NCBI GenBank assembly: GCA_964648985.1
Contig: CAZYMS010000024.1
Span: 1-19,438 of the forward strand
DNA from: JAEUSE01 sp964648985
GTDB taxonomy: Bacteria > Patescibacteriota > Doudnabacteria > UBA920
DNA length: 19,438 bases
Direction of reading: 5' to 3'
Under the pieces are notes generated by a model. That model was not told the origin of the DNA. It ran no database searches and saw only the letters and a list, made by a program, of their open reading frames with translations. Positions 6,901 to 13,805 of this stretch are shown piece by piece (the first letter of the stretch is position 1; each line of letters starts with the position of its first letter). The translations under genes were made by a program, and so were the position numbers.

Positions 6901-7403
6901 TCTGGTCCAAAAATATCTAAATATTCTTTAAGCACGGCTTCCGTTCGCTCCTCACTGCCCGACGCCACGGCTTTTGGTAGCTCACCACCGGGACAACCCG
7001 ACAAGGCAATAAGTCCTGCGCTATGTGTTTTTAAAAAGGCTTTATCTATACGTGGTTTATAGTAGAACCCGCGCGTATGTGCTTCGGTCGTTAGAAGCAT
7101 TAGGTTCTTATATCCAGCATCATCTTTTGCAATAAGTGTTAAGTGAAAATAGTCGCTATCTATTTTTCCTTCCTTATCTTCCATGCCGCGCGGGGCAATA
7201 TACGCTTCCATGCCAATGAGTGCTTTTATACCAGCCTGCTTGCAAGCATAGTAAAACTCCACTGCGCCATACATGACGCCGTGGTCGGTAAGGGCTATAG
7301 CCGGCATTTCCAATTCCTTAGCGCGGGCGACTAAGGGGTCTATGCGCGAAAGGCCATCGAGCAGGCTATAGTGGCTATGGGTGTGGAGATGAACAAAGGA
7401 CAT
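3939..7403 (-). CDS. dnaE: DNA polymerase III subunit alpha (replicase)
   Basis: Catalytic subunit of the chromosomal replicase; 1154 aa from the ATG at 7403. This start is chosen because the PHP domain begins immediately (MSFVHLHTHSHYSLLDG), as in the family; a longer frame to 7472 adds 23 residues encoded by an intergenic repeat. The PHP metal ligands look intact (HLHTHSH, TDHG, ADSH), so a PHP proofreading exonuclease is possible. Polymerase motifs: GTRGSAAGS, PPDIDLDISD with catalytic Asp403 and Asp405, and IKLDLLGIRN with Asp566. Then come FQLGSSGMTRYL, ALYRPGP, YQDDLLQMAHDLAGY, GFNKGHSASY, and an OB fold near the C-terminus (VTIAGLIAKMRRTLTKKN). No Shine-Dalgarno is visible. An extended -10 at 7502-7510 is a likely promoter. 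Confidence 0.97.
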   Translation of the reverse strand: MSFVHLHTHSHYSLLDGLSRIDPLVARAKELEMPAIALTDHGVMYGAVEFYYACKQAGIKALIGMEAYIAPRGMEDKEGKIDSDYFHLTLIAKDDAGYKNLMLLTTEAHTRGFYYKPRIDKAFLKTHSAGLIALSGCPGGELPKAVASGSEERTEAVLKEYLDIFGPENFLIEIQRTERDRTQGEGKQLEERLQKLVTLARKHNLRLVATADSHYINADDAEAQDVLVCIGTGKTVGDISRLDMRSHDLSLKSPDDMRTLFADIPEAVENTVWVAEQCTLEILLDQRWFAKVEIPEGETNESYLRKLVHEHALKKYNGSIPEEAQTRLEYELDIICSKGYAPYFIMVADIVHGAHSLGAITNTRGSAAGSLVGHVLQIVNVDPLEFIIPFERFLTKHRPSPPDIDLDISDTHRDATIAWMTDRYGHDKVAQIITFGTMKARAAMRDVGRALGIPYGKCDRLAKMVPIGKQGFDMTIDTAIEMNPELKAVYQTDPETKQIIDIVKRIEGSCRHASIHAAGIVITPTELTDYLPLQKEPDGDRTITQYDMYSVDVGASSYAIGVIKLDLLGIRNLSILVGALKLVEERYGKKVDIYNLPAGDPKTYALLSAGHTFGVFQLGSSGMTRYLKELKPETIFDIMAMIALYRPGPLQFIPEFIARKHNPKLITYLDPALEQILARSYGILVYQDDLLQMAHDLAGYTWEELDKFRKAVGKKIPEEMAKQRTKFIEGCMKVQGWTREKGEQVWSWIEPFAAYGFNKGHSASYSVVSYQTAYMKANYTVEFMAALMTAESGDETKIYAAVEECKAMGIAVLPPDIAESMDDFTVVDNKTIRFGLNAIKNLGSDVIESIKQARAKGKPIDTLENFLVSCFTKSFNKRSWEALVKGGAVDRFGERGMLVANTETVLEFARGRVKDQLDAHNSLFGDSLPLGKLRLKEASPATPEEVLQWEKEYLGMYVSSHPLERYKKVLEGFTPIREFSAEQEGATVTIAGLIAKMRRTLTKKNDPMAFFTLEDMTGHVEVLVFPKLMPQVVHLLNVDTVVEVTGRLNEREGEITIIAESIKELPNDDLYLMALADMERDKQVIIHMNHMAGADALNEIKQILEANPGNAQVVLEIGTGNQLQKVKTKTQVRISSALLEQLKKIPEIAMVSGK

Positions 7404-7490
7404 ATGAAGAGAGAAAATGAGAAATGAGACGTGAGGCGTGAGTATGGTGCTCAATATGGACTCATTACTCAAGGCTCATTTCTCACTTCT
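7404..7490. repeat. Intergenic inverted-repeat element, GAGACGTGAGG family, copy 1
   Basis: Imperfect inverted repeat between the dnaE start and its promoter. Plus-strand words such as GAGAAATGAGACGTGAGG on one side are mirrored by CTCATTACTCAAGGCTC and CTCATTTCTCAC on the other. The same words recur upstream of prfA (15222-15318). Confidence 0.65.
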
Positions 7491-7501
7491 TCTGTAGACT
7501 C

Positions 7502-7510
7502 AGTATATCA
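7502..7510 (-). promoter_or_regulatory. Extended -10 promoter of dnaE
   Basis: On the minus strand TGA-TATACT is a good extended -10; the -35 is poor. The predicted start is near 7495, giving a leader of about 90 nt made of the inverted-repeat element. Confidence 0.45.
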
Positions 7511-7537
7511 GACGCCTTTAAAATTGTGATATTATAT

Positions 7538-8395
7538 ATGTATATGCAGCTATTCTCTGATGAAACAGAAGATAATTTGCGCTTGGCCTGGCTTTCTTTA
7601 GTCGAGGCTTTATATACCTTTGCTCCCTGGCAGCGTGTGGTGCTCGTATTGGGGATAATCATGATTATCCCGGCATACTGGATTTTTCGAGTGGGTGCTA
7701 CCTCCGTCTATGGGTACTCCTATAATAAAAAGGCACTCATAGCCACGCCCTCCTTTACGGATGCTAAGGATTTACAAGTAGGTCCAGTGGTCGTCCTACC
7801 AGTAACGGGTGGGGGATATATGGCGTATGCCAAAGTAATGAATCCGAATTTAAAACTGTCTGCAACCCAAGCAACATATACCGCTAAGTTTTTTAGCCAA
7901 AATGGCCAACGAGCTTACCAGACGAGTGGGCAGCTCTATGTATTACCCGGGAAAGATACCTATGTAGTTGTGCCCCGTTTCAATAGCGCCGCACCTGCTA
8001 CCACGGGAAAAGTGGAAATAACGTCAGTAAGGTTCCAACAAAAGTATCAAACTCCGGAAGTGAGCATAACCACACCCACCCCTACTGTATTTCCCGAAAA
8101 GGAAGGCGTGCGGTTAGAAGGGGTAGTGATAAATAATAGTCCATATAAACTTTCTGCCGTCCACATTGTGTTTTTCTTGTATGATGCTAACAATAAAGTT
8201 GTAGCAGTGAGTGATCGCTCTGAATTTACGGTGCAGCCAAGAGAACGCAGGGCGTATGTCATTCATTTTCCCGGCGTAACTCAAGACGATTTTGTTCGCG
8301 CTGTTCCCATTGCAGAAACAAATACCGCAGATGTAGCGAATATTCAAACCTTGGATAATAGCTTGCAATTGCAGGATATAAAACCAAAAAGATAA
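7538..8395 (+). CDS. Membrane-anchored protein with FxLYD-like domain, function unknown
   Basis: About 285 aa, no specific function recognised. Start candidates are GTG 7526, ATG 7538 and ATG 7544; ATG 7538 is used, with no clear ribosome binding site. A short cytoplasmic N-terminus (APWQRV) is followed by one strong membrane helix (VVLVLGIIMIIPAYWIFRVG, about residues 34-53). An extracytoplasmic beta-rich region follows. Its second half (GVVINNSPYKLSAVHIVFFL, then YDANNKVVAV and the VQPRERRAYVIHF strand) resembles FxLYD-type Ig-like domains, with the typical N-N-S-P, L-Y-D and P-x-E-x-R pattern. It is divergent from dnaE and upstream of the SEDS gene, suggesting an envelope role. The domain call is by pattern only. 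Confidence 0.75.
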   Translation: MYMQLFSDETEDNLRLAWLSLVEALYTFAPWQRVVLVLGIIMIIPAYWIFRVGATSVYGYSYNKKALIATPSFTDAKDLQVGPVVVLPVTGGGYMAYAKVMNPNLKLSATQATYTAKFFSQNGQRAYQTSGQLYVLPGKDTYVVVPRFNSAAPATTGKVEITSVRFQQKYQTPEVSITTPTPTVFPEKEGVRLEGVVINNSPYKLSAVHIVFFLYDANNKVVAVSDRSEFTVQPRERRAYVIHFPGVTQDDFVRAVPIAETNTADVANIQTLDNSLQLQDIKPKR

Positions 8396-8405
8396 AGTAC
8401 CTCAT

Positions 8406-8533
8406 AAAAACAAGTACCAACCAAAGCCTGATATCAAAATCAAAAATTGTAAACGCACTGACTAAGGTTTATTATTTTGAATTTGTTAGCTGGAATTTGT
8501 TTGGTATTTGTGCTATTTAGATTTTAAAATCTT
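8406..8533. repeat. Intergenic inverted-repeat element, AAATTTG/CAAAT family, copy 1
   Basis: AT-rich imperfect inverted repeat: ACAAGTACCAACCAAA on the left is mirrored by TTTGTTTGGTATTTGT on the right. It ends with the palindrome AGATTTTAAAATCT just before the rodA-like start. No gene is seen in it. It is related in wording to the element at 17431-17544. Confidence 0.55.
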
Positions 8534-8545
8534 TATATTACTCGA

Positions 8546-9649
8546 ATGAAGTTAAGTACCCTCAATTTACTACGAACGTTTGATGGTCCCTTGCTCTTGG
8601 TGAGTGGACTTTTGTTGGCTGCGGGTCTTACGCTTATGTATACCAGTTCACTCGCCAACCCTACGTTGTCTATATTTTGGCGGCAATTACTTTTTGGGGG
8701 TGCGGGGTCTGTGGCGCTACTCCTTATGGCTCGGTATAACTACCATACCCTCGCGAAGATAAATCGTGGCACATACGTTATATTGCTTTTGTCATTAGTG
8801 TTTGTGTTGGTATTCGGCAGGAGCGTGCGTGGATCAAGTCGGTGGATAGATCTCGGCTTTTTTCAGCTACAGCCTGCGGAGTTTGCCAAGGTGGTGGTGG
8901 TGGTGGGTCTTGCGCGTTGGTTCTATTTGTTTCGCGGTCAGATTAATGCTTGGAAAAATGTAATTATTACCTTACTGCTCGCAGGTATACCGGCGGGACT
9001 TGTGTTGGTCGAGCCGGACCTTGGTTCAAGTTTGGTTATTCTTGCAGTGTGGTTTGGCATATTGCTTGTGAGCCCTATCAGTAAGAAGCGTTTATTTATA
9101 CTTATTCTGTGCGGTATAATTGCTGCAGGTGCGGCGTGGCAGTTTGTGCTCCACGATTATCAACGTACTCGTCTTGAGACATTTCTAAATCCTAACTTAG
9201 ACCCGCGTGGAGAAGGGTATAATGTGCGTCAGGCTATTATTGCCGTGGGAAGCGGCCAACTGTTTGGCAGGGGTCTGGGTAAGGGACTGCAAAGTCAGCT
9301 TCGTTTTTTGCCCGAACGTCAGACTGACTTCATATTTGCCACTGCTGCAGAAGAAATTGGGTTTGTTGGGTCGTGTGTGTTGGTAGGATTATATGCGTTA
9401 CTCATGCTTCGAATACTATCTGTAGCTCGCAGGGCGCGAGATGAACTTGGTAGGTATTTGGCATTTGGCATATTTTTTCTCTTTTTCTTTCAGGTTACGG
9501 TAAATGTTGCCATGAATATTGGTCTTGCGCCCGTAACTGGTATACCCCTTCCTCTTCTTTCATATGGGGGAAGTTCACTTATAGTTACCTGTTTAGCTTT
9601 GGGAATTGTCCATAATATTTCCTGGCAGTCTCGTGCGTTGCGGTTTTAG
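8546..9649 (+). CDS. rodA: SEDS peptidoglycan glycosyltransferase, RodA/FtsW type
   Basis: Integral membrane transglycosylase that polymerises lipid II for wall elongation (RodA) or division (FtsW), acting with a class B PBP. It has 367 aa and about ten hydrophobic segments, the usual family length. Signature stretches are present: RGSSRWIDLGFFQLQPAEFAK, VLVEPDLGSSLVIL, RFLPERQTDFIFATAAEEIG with the conserved Asp of the TDFIF motif, and APVTGIPLPLLSYGGSSL near the C-terminus. The compact size, PERQTDFIF and GIPLP-LLSYGGSS wording favour RodA over FtsW, but the assignment between the two is not secure and no PBP2 neighbour is seen. The ATG at 8546 follows an AT-rich repeat element; no Shine-Dalgarno is visible. 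Confidence 0.9.
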   Translation: MKLSTLNLLRTFDGPLLLVSGLLLAAGLTLMYTSSLANPTLSIFWRQLLFGGAGSVALLLMARYNYHTLAKINRGTYVILLLSLVFVLVFGRSVRGSSRWIDLGFFQLQPAEFAKVVVVVGLARWFYLFRGQINAWKNVIITLLLAGIPAGLVLVEPDLGSSLVILAVWFGILLVSPISKKRLFILILCGIIAAGAAWQFVLHDYQRTRLETFLNPNLDPRGEGYNVRQAIIAVGSGQLFGRGLGKGLQSQLRFLPERQTDFIFATAAEEIGFVGSCVLVGLYALLMLRILSVARRARDELGRYLAFGIFFLFFFQVTVNVAMNIGLAPVTGIPLPLLSYGGSSLIVTCLALGIVHNISWQSRALRF

Positions 9650-9665
9650 GCGAAACGCAGTACAA

Positions 9666-9765
9666 TAGAATTAAGAATTACGAATCAAGGATTAAGCAAA
9701 TACTGTAAATAATTCATTTCTCCTCGTACTTAATTCATAATTCTTGCTACTTAATTCTGCCCTGC
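9666..9765. repeat. Intergenic inverted-repeat element, GAATTATGAATTA family, copy 1
   Basis: AGAATTAAGAATTACGAAT on the left is mirrored by CTTAATTCATAATTCTTG and ACTTAATTCTG on the right, ending 3-8 nt before the next start codon. It has the same vocabulary as 16697-16795. Confidence 0.6.
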
Positions 9766-9767
9766 TT

Positions 9768-10136
9768 ATGAAGAACTTAGATCTCAAAAAAGTACTGAAT
9801 CTCCTTGGTTTTATTTTGCGCTGCCCTGTATGTGGGTACCGCAATAACTTAGAGACTATGAAGGTGGTGGAAAGTGACCAAAACGAACTTTCGGGAGAGG
9901 GTCGCATTCTTATTCATTCGGATTGTCAGCAGTGCAAAGGGAGTGTTATGTTTAGTATAGATATAAACGGCCAGCAGGTAGTTTCCGCTGCAAGCGTGAC
10001 GGACCTGACTTTGTCAGATACGCACAAATTTCGTGATGCCGATCCTATTTCAACCGATGATGTGCTTATTATTCACCAGAGTATGAAAAAATTTAAAGGT
10101 GATTTTGTTAAAGCGTTTAGGAAGCAAAGTGCGTAA
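9768..10136 (+). CDS. Zinc-ribbon protein of unknown function
   Basis: 122 aa from ATG 9768. This start is chosen over an upstream in-frame codon at 9744 because the extra residues would be encoded by the repeat element. Two cysteine pairs, CPVC (Cys19, Cys22) and CQQC (Cys53, Cys56), separated by a polar stretch, form a probable zinc ribbon. The rest is mixed alpha/beta (VMFSIDINGQQVVSAASVTD) with a basic helical C-terminus (HQSMKKFKGDFVKAFRKQ). No signal peptide or membrane segment. A clear terminator follows and a small membrane-protein gene converges on it. The fold type is visible; the function is not. Confidence 0.8.
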   Translation: MKNLDLKKVLNLLGFILRCPVCGYRNNLETMKVVESDQNELSGEGRILIHSDCQQCKGSVMFSIDINGQQVVSAASVTDLTLSDTHKFRDADPISTDDVLIIHQSMKKFKGDFVKAFRKQSA

Positions 10137-10168
10137 TTTGGCTCATTATTTTAGAGTAATATAAATAT

Positions 10169-10204
10169 CGGCGAAGGACTAAAAAGACCTCCGCCGGTTT
10201 TTTT
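10169..10204 (+). terminator. Terminator of the zinc-ribbon gene
   Basis: CGGCGAAGG (10169-10177) pairs with CCTCCGCCG (10188-10196) with one mismatch, followed by seven T. Its T-run overlaps the stop codon of the convergent minus-strand gene. Confidence 0.8.
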
Positions 10205-10334
10205 ACGATTCGCGCAGCAGTGCTGCGATTAGACAGAGGCCGAGAACGAGAATAAACAGACCCAGGACCCGTCTCTGTATGAATAGCATTATGCTGCCAA
10301 TTGCCAGTAGGATTATAATTAAAACCCATAGCAT
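10203..10334 (-). CDS. 43-aa two-helix membrane protein
   Basis: Starts at ATG 10334 with MLWVLIIILLAIGSIMLF, then a basic turn IQRRVLG, then LFILVLGLCLIAALLRES to TAA at 10203. It has two membrane segments joined by a short Arg-containing turn, so it is a helical hairpin inner-membrane microprotein. A longer open frame to 10532 adds 66 residues without protein-like character, so the internal ATG is preferred. A good promoter (10425-10453) lies upstream on the same strand, giving an 84-nt leader. Similar 40-60-residue hairpin proteins are often annotated only as hypothetical; the function is not recognised. Confidence 0.6.
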   Translation of the reverse strand: MLWVLIIILLAIGSIMLFIQRRVLGLFILVLGLCLIAALLRES

Positions 10335-10424
10335 GGTGCGCGCCCTTTGTGTGTTAGTGGTCTGATTTGATGAGTTGAGAGGTTTAGTATTTGGTAAATT
10401 GATTTTTTGCTCAAAATACTCCGC

Positions 10425-10453
10425 ATTATGACATACAATTGCTAATAAATCAA
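10425..10453 (-). promoter_or_regulatory. Promoter of the 43-aa membrane protein
   Basis: On the minus strand TTGATT (10448-10453), a 17-nt spacer and CATAAT (10425-10430) preceded by TG (extended -10). The predicted start is near 10418. Confidence 0.6.
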
Positions 10454-10606
10454 TATTGCAAAAAGGCCTTTGTTTCTTTATAATGTTTCTACTTGATTGC
10501 AGATCTTTACAGATATACAGAAACTCAAGCATTATTGCTTATTCCCGCGTGTATCTAATGTAATTTTTGTCTGTATATCGTATCTATTCGTAATTTCTAG
10601 AATTTT

Positions 10607-11257
10607 ATGGAAAAGTTAGTGCTGAAGGCAACTGTACGAAATACAGAAACGCCCGTAAAAGCAATGCGCAAGGGTGGTATAATTCCAGCTGAGCTATATG
10701 GCCATAATGTGCAAAATGTACATCTTTCAGTTTCCCAAAACGAGTTTGAAAAAATCTTTCGTAAGGCAGGTGAGTCTACGATTGTTACCTTGGACATAGA
10801 AGGTAATGGGCAGCGAAATGTGCTTATCCATGATGTGCAAAAACATGTAGTTAAGTCTCAGCCTATTCACGTAGATTTTCTGGAAGTAAGCATGACTGAG
10901 AAACTTGAGACTACTGTTGCTTTGGAGTATGAAGGAGAGTCAGTGGCGGTGAAAGCTCTTGGCGGTACCTTGGTAAAGGTGCTTAATGAAATAACAGTTG
11001 AATGTCTACCTGCAGATTTACCTCATAACTTGATGGTAGATATATCGTCTCTTACAACATTTGAGGATGTAATTGCGGTTAAAGATATTACTTTGCCAAA
11101 AGGCGTTGCTCTTGTAACAGATGGTGAAGAAGTAGTTGCAAAGGTACAACCTCCTCGTGACCTTGAGGCTGAACTCGCTACTCCAGTTGAAGAAGATGTT
11201 ACAAAAGTTGAAGGTGTCGTAAAGGCTGATGCAGAGACTGAAGAAAAAGCAGAATAA
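10607..11257 (+). CDS. rplY: Ribosomal protein bL25, long CTC form
   Basis: Binds 5S rRNA in the large ribosomal subunit. 216 aa, the CTC/TL5-type length. The N-terminal L25 domain runs from KLVLKATVRNTETPVKAMRK through GIIPAELYG to VLIHDVQKHVVKSQPIHVDF. The C-terminal TL5 beta domain follows (ITVECLPADLPHNLMVDIS, then ITLPKGVALVTDGEEVVAKV). It ends in an acidic tail (EEDVTKVEGVVKADAETEEK). ATG 10607 is the only sensible start; no Shine-Dalgarno is visible. Monocistronic, with a clean terminator. Confidence 0.95.
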   Translation: MEKLVLKATVRNTETPVKAMRKGGIIPAELYGHNVQNVHLSVSQNEFEKIFRKAGESTIVTLDIEGNGQRNVLIHDVQKHVVKSQPIHVDFLEVSMTEKLETTVALEYEGESVAVKALGGTLVKVLNEITVECLPADLPHNLMVDISSLTTFEDVIAVKDITLPKGVALVTDGEEVVAKVQPPRDLEAELATPVEEDVTKVEGVVKADAETEEKAE

Positions 11258-11267
11258 TAATTTTGCA

Positions 11268-11295
11268 AAGGACTGCCTCACCGGCAGTCCTTTTT
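11268..11295 (+). terminator. rplY terminator
   Basis: AAGGACTGCC-tcacc-GGCAGTCCTT (11268-11292), a perfect 10-bp stem followed by TTT, begins 11 nt after the rplY stop. Confidence 0.9.
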
Positions 11296-11354
11296 CTATG
11301 TGGCCTAAGCACGCATGCTGTTAGTCATATATTCTGTAAGATACATATACACAA

Positions 11355-12356
11355 GTGAAGAATTTTTGGGGAAAATATAAACATATACGCATGCGTCATG
11401 CGCGGACCGCTTTCATCCTTCTGGGGGCATTGGGAGTATTGGTGGTGCTTGGGTACTCTGTGTCCTCAGCACATGTGGCACTCCATCCGCTCCGGCGGGC
11501 AAATGGAAAAGTAGTCGCCTCGGCTGTGATCGCCCATGATGACTCGGGTAAGGTATTGAGCGAGGCTGAACCAGTGCCTGCTCGTGGCACGGATGATCCG
11601 CTTACTTCCGTAGTCCATGTCCCTGTTGCTCAGGCCGCGGCTGTTGGTAGTATTTCCGTACCCATCCTTATGTATCATCATGTAGGACCACTGCCGTCAG
11701 ATGCGGATCCGATGCGCGTTGACCTAACTGTAAGTCCTCATGACTTTGCTCTCCAGGTTGAGTGGCTTGCAGATCATGGATACACAAGTGTTACTTTGCA
11801 GGATGTGTATTTAGCCACACAAAAAAAGCTTACTCTACCCCCTAAACCTGTAGTTTTTACATTTGATGATGGTTATGCGGACGTATTCGCATTTGCAGTG
11901 CCTGTTTTGCAAAAACACGGCATGGTTGGAAGCTTTGCTATTGTGCCTAGTTTTTTGGGTACACCTGACTATGGGACATGGGCAGATGTTTCCATGGCCA
12001 AGCAGCTAGGCATGGAAATTGTCTCTCACACAGAGAATCATTTTGATGGGGCCAGCCCGAAATTCGATGCAACCTACATACAGCAAAACCTCCAGCAGTC
12101 GTTGCAAGAGCTTGAGGCCAATCTTGGCCCCGTACCTCGTATACTCGTATATCCATATGGACATTTTACCCCACAATATATTGCCGCAGCGGAGCATGTG
12201 GGTTTTGTTATGGCACTTACTACTCATTTTGGTACTGCTATAAATCCAGATGATTTGATGCATGTCCCGCGCGTTCGGGTTCATGGAGAAGAAACATTGG
12301 AAAAGTTCGCAGAGATTCTCACCGAAAAAAATAAGAGTTTTACCCATATTCCATAA
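11355..12356 (+). CDS. Membrane-anchored polysaccharide deacetylase (NodB family)
   Basis: Predicted extracytoplasmic carbohydrate esterase 4 enzyme, which removes N-acetyl (or O-acetyl) groups from cell-surface glycan such as peptidoglycan. 333 aa from GTG 11355; an ATG at 11391 is an alternative start. A basic N-terminus and one membrane helix (about residues 19-36) are followed by a low-complexity linker to about 98. The NodB domain has VPILMYHHVG (102-111), TFDDGY (169-174) with the catalytic and metal Asp pair, SHTENH (224-229) giving the H-x3-H metal ligands, and YPYG (266-269). All core motifs are intact, so it should be active; the substrate is unknown. It is convergent with a small membrane-protein gene across a shared terminator. 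Confidence 0.9.
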   Translation: MKNFWGKYKHIRMRHARTAFILLGALGVLVVLGYSVSSAHVALHPLRRANGKVVASAVIAHDDSGKVLSEAEPVPARGTDDPLTSVVHVPVAQAAAVGSISVPILMYHHVGPLPSDADPMRVDLTVSPHDFALQVEWLADHGYTSVTLQDVYLATQKKLTLPPKPVVFTFDDGYADVFAFAVPVLQKHGMVGSFAIVPSFLGTPDYGTWADVSMAKQLGMEIVSHTENHFDGASPKFDATYIQQNLQQSLQELEANLGPVPRILVYPYGHFTPQYIAAAEHVGFVMALTTHFGTAINPDDLMHVPRVRVHGEETLEKFAEILTEKNKSFTHIP

Positions 12357-12375
12357 TAAATATCAAATCTAAAAT

Positions 12376-12421
12376 AAAACCGTCACCGATATCCTGCTCA
12401 TCGCAGTTCAGTGACGGTTTT
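12376..12421. terminator. Shared bidirectional terminator
   Basis: AAAACCGTCAC (12376-12386) pairs with GTGACGGTTTT (12411-12421), with a nested CTGC/GCAG in the loop. T-runs fall on both strands between two convergent genes. Confidence 0.85.
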
Positions 12422-12425
12422 GATA

Positions 12426-12797
12426 TTACGATTTGTTTCCCATCTTTTTCCCCAGTCCGTCACCTATGGTGGTGACTAGCACAGTAAGGAGCCAGAAAAT
12501 GAACGTGCCAATGAGTATGCCCATCCAGTATCCAACGCGCGGTCTTTGGTCGGGTTTCATATCAAACACATCAATGGGTATGCCACTCAGTGCCACACCC
12601 AGTCCAATCCATGCTTGCGGCCAGCCGGTGTTGCTGGCGTATTTCAGTCCATAGATTACTCCAAGGAGAAAGAGTCCTCCTAGGAGTACGAGTAAAGAAT
12701 AGCCTGGGGTCATTACTGCCGTTAATCGAAGCATTGCGGCTATCAGACTTACAGCAGCACCCATGAGAAAAAGTACTAGTTTCGTAGTTCTTGTCAT
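12426..12797 (-). CDS. Small integral membrane protein, unknown function
   Basis: 123 aa. The start ATG 12797 is fixed by GGAGGA 4 nt upstream; a longer frame to 12860 begins at TTG without a ribosome binding site. Four hydrophobic segments are seen: VLFLMGAAVSLIAAMLRLTA, YSLLVLLGGLFLLGVIYGLK, WIGLGVALSGIPIDVF and MGILIGTFIFWLLTVLVTTI. The C-terminus is basic (GKKMGNKS). A loop with DMKPDQRPRVGYW precedes the last helix. No family is recognised. A consensus-like promoter lies at 12873-12901 and the gene ends at a shared terminator, so it is its own unit, not part of the prfA operon. Confidence 0.75.
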   Translation of the reverse strand: MTRTTKLVLFLMGAAVSLIAAMLRLTAVMTPGYSLLVLLGGLFLLGVIYGLKYASNTGWPQAWIGLGVALSGIPIDVFDMKPDQRPRVGYWMGILIGTFIFWLLTVLVTTIGDGLGKKMGNKS

Positions 12798-12872
12798 ACG
12801 TTCCTCCGCAGCACCCAAGACTGAATTATCTTGTGTGATTACCCGGGCTTGCCGGCCCAAAGATAACTAGTA

Positions 12873-12901
12873 AGTCTATATATAAAAGATTGTTCCGTCA
12901 A
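12873..12901 (-). promoter_or_regulatory. Promoter of the four-helix membrane protein
   Basis: On the minus strand TTGACG (12896-12901), a 17-nt spacer and TAGACT (12873-12878). A GGGC-cggcaa-GCCC hairpin lies in the roughly 70-nt leader. Confidence 0.6.
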
Positions 12902-12920
12902 CGATCTGGTACGTTGCAAG

Positions 12921-13805
12921 CTATAGGTTGTTGCGTATTTCGAGATGACGCCAGAGTCCTCCCAGATCTTTTGAAAATTTTGCCTGCGAGCTAGGGAGGA
13001 TGCGTTTAATCATCTTTTGCATGTCTGCCTTTGAACCGTCATCAATTTCCAGAAGCGCTATTCCATTTTTTGTTATGTGCTTGGGCAATTCTGTGAAAAA
13101 GCGTTGATATATATCCCATACTTCGCCACCGTCCGTTATGGCAACCTTGGGTTCATATTTAAGATTATGAAAAAGTAGCTCGTACATGCCTTGAGGTACA
13201 TAGGGTAAGTTCGCAATTATAATATCGAACTTGCCATGAATATTTTTAAACAAGTCGCTTTGAATAAAGTTTACGTGAACTTTGTGAGTTTTCGCATTTT
13301 GCGCCGCAACTTTAAGTGCAGCCTCCGAAATGTCTGATGCGGTAATCTCACAACAAGGGTGATCCTTGCGCCGCGCAAGGATCACCCTTGTTGCTCCACC
13401 TGTTGATGACTCAACTCCAACTGAATGCGCAATGCTAACCGCAATACAGCCTGATCCAGTACCCACATCCAATATAGAGACTTTCGACTTTATGGACTTT
13501 CGACTTTCGACAATCGCCAGCGCTCGGTCGACAAGCCACTCGGTTTCAGGGCGGGGGACCAAGACGTGTTTATTTACTTTGAATTTAAGTCCGTAAAAGT
13601 ATTTGTATCCTAGTAGGTATGCTACTGGTTCGCCATTTCTGCGTCTTTTAACGAGCTTGTCCAAAGACGCAAGCTCAAAAGAGTTAAGCCGGTATTCCGG
13701 GTGCATAAATAAAAACTCCTGTGGCTTACGTAAGACGTGGCCAAGGAGTAAGTCTGGCTCCGCTATATCTTTATACTCTTGTAGCGTTTGTCGTATTGTT
13801 TTCAT
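12921..13805 (-). CDS. prmC: Release factor glutamine methyltransferase PrmC/HemK
   Basis: Uses S-adenosylmethionine to N5-methylate the Gln of the GGQ motif in release factors. 294 aa. The N-terminal helical substrate domain includes GEPVAYLLG (58-66) and VPRPETEWLVD (83-93). SAM motif I is ILDVGTGSGC (111-120) and motif II ends in ASDIS (156-160). The active-site motif reads NLPY (199-202) instead of the usual NPPY; Asn and Tyr are kept. Between motif I and II there is an apparent insertion of roughly 20 residues (about 129-151), and DNA for 138-152 is a 20-bp perfect palindrome. The ATG overlaps the TGA of the upstream gene (ATGA), and prfA, encoding its substrate, starts the same operon. 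Confidence 0.93.
   Translation of the reverse strand: MKTIRQTLQEYKDIAEPDLLLGHVLRKPQEFLFMHPEYRLNSFELASLDKLVKRRRNGEPVAYLLGYKYFYGLKFKVNKHVLVPRPETEWLVDRALAIVESRKSIKSKVSILDVGTGSGCIAVSIAHSVGVESSTGGATRVILARRKDHPCCEITASDISEAALKVAAQNAKTHKVHVNFIQSDLFKNIHGKFDIIIANLPYVPQGMYELLFHNLKYEPKVAITDGGEVWDIYQRFFTELPKHITKNGIALLEIDDGSKADMQKMIKRILPSSQAKFSKDLGGLWRHLEIRNNL
13351..13393. repeat. Perfect 20-bp palindrome inside prmC
   Basis: The left arm 13351-13370 begins CAACAAGGGTGATCC; the right arm 13374-13393 is its exact reverse complement; the spacer is ccg. It falls within the in-frame segment between SAM motifs I and II, where homologues normally have a short turn. No second copy occurs in the window. Confidence 0.9.

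Noticed and set aside
7404..7472. 23-residue N-terminal extension of DnaE
   Set aside because: Encoded by the inverted-repeat element; the PHP domain begins at the ATG at 7403.
10335..10532. N-terminal extension of the 43-aa membrane protein to 109 aa
   Set aside because: The extra residues lack protein character, and a good promoter for the short form lies inside the extension.
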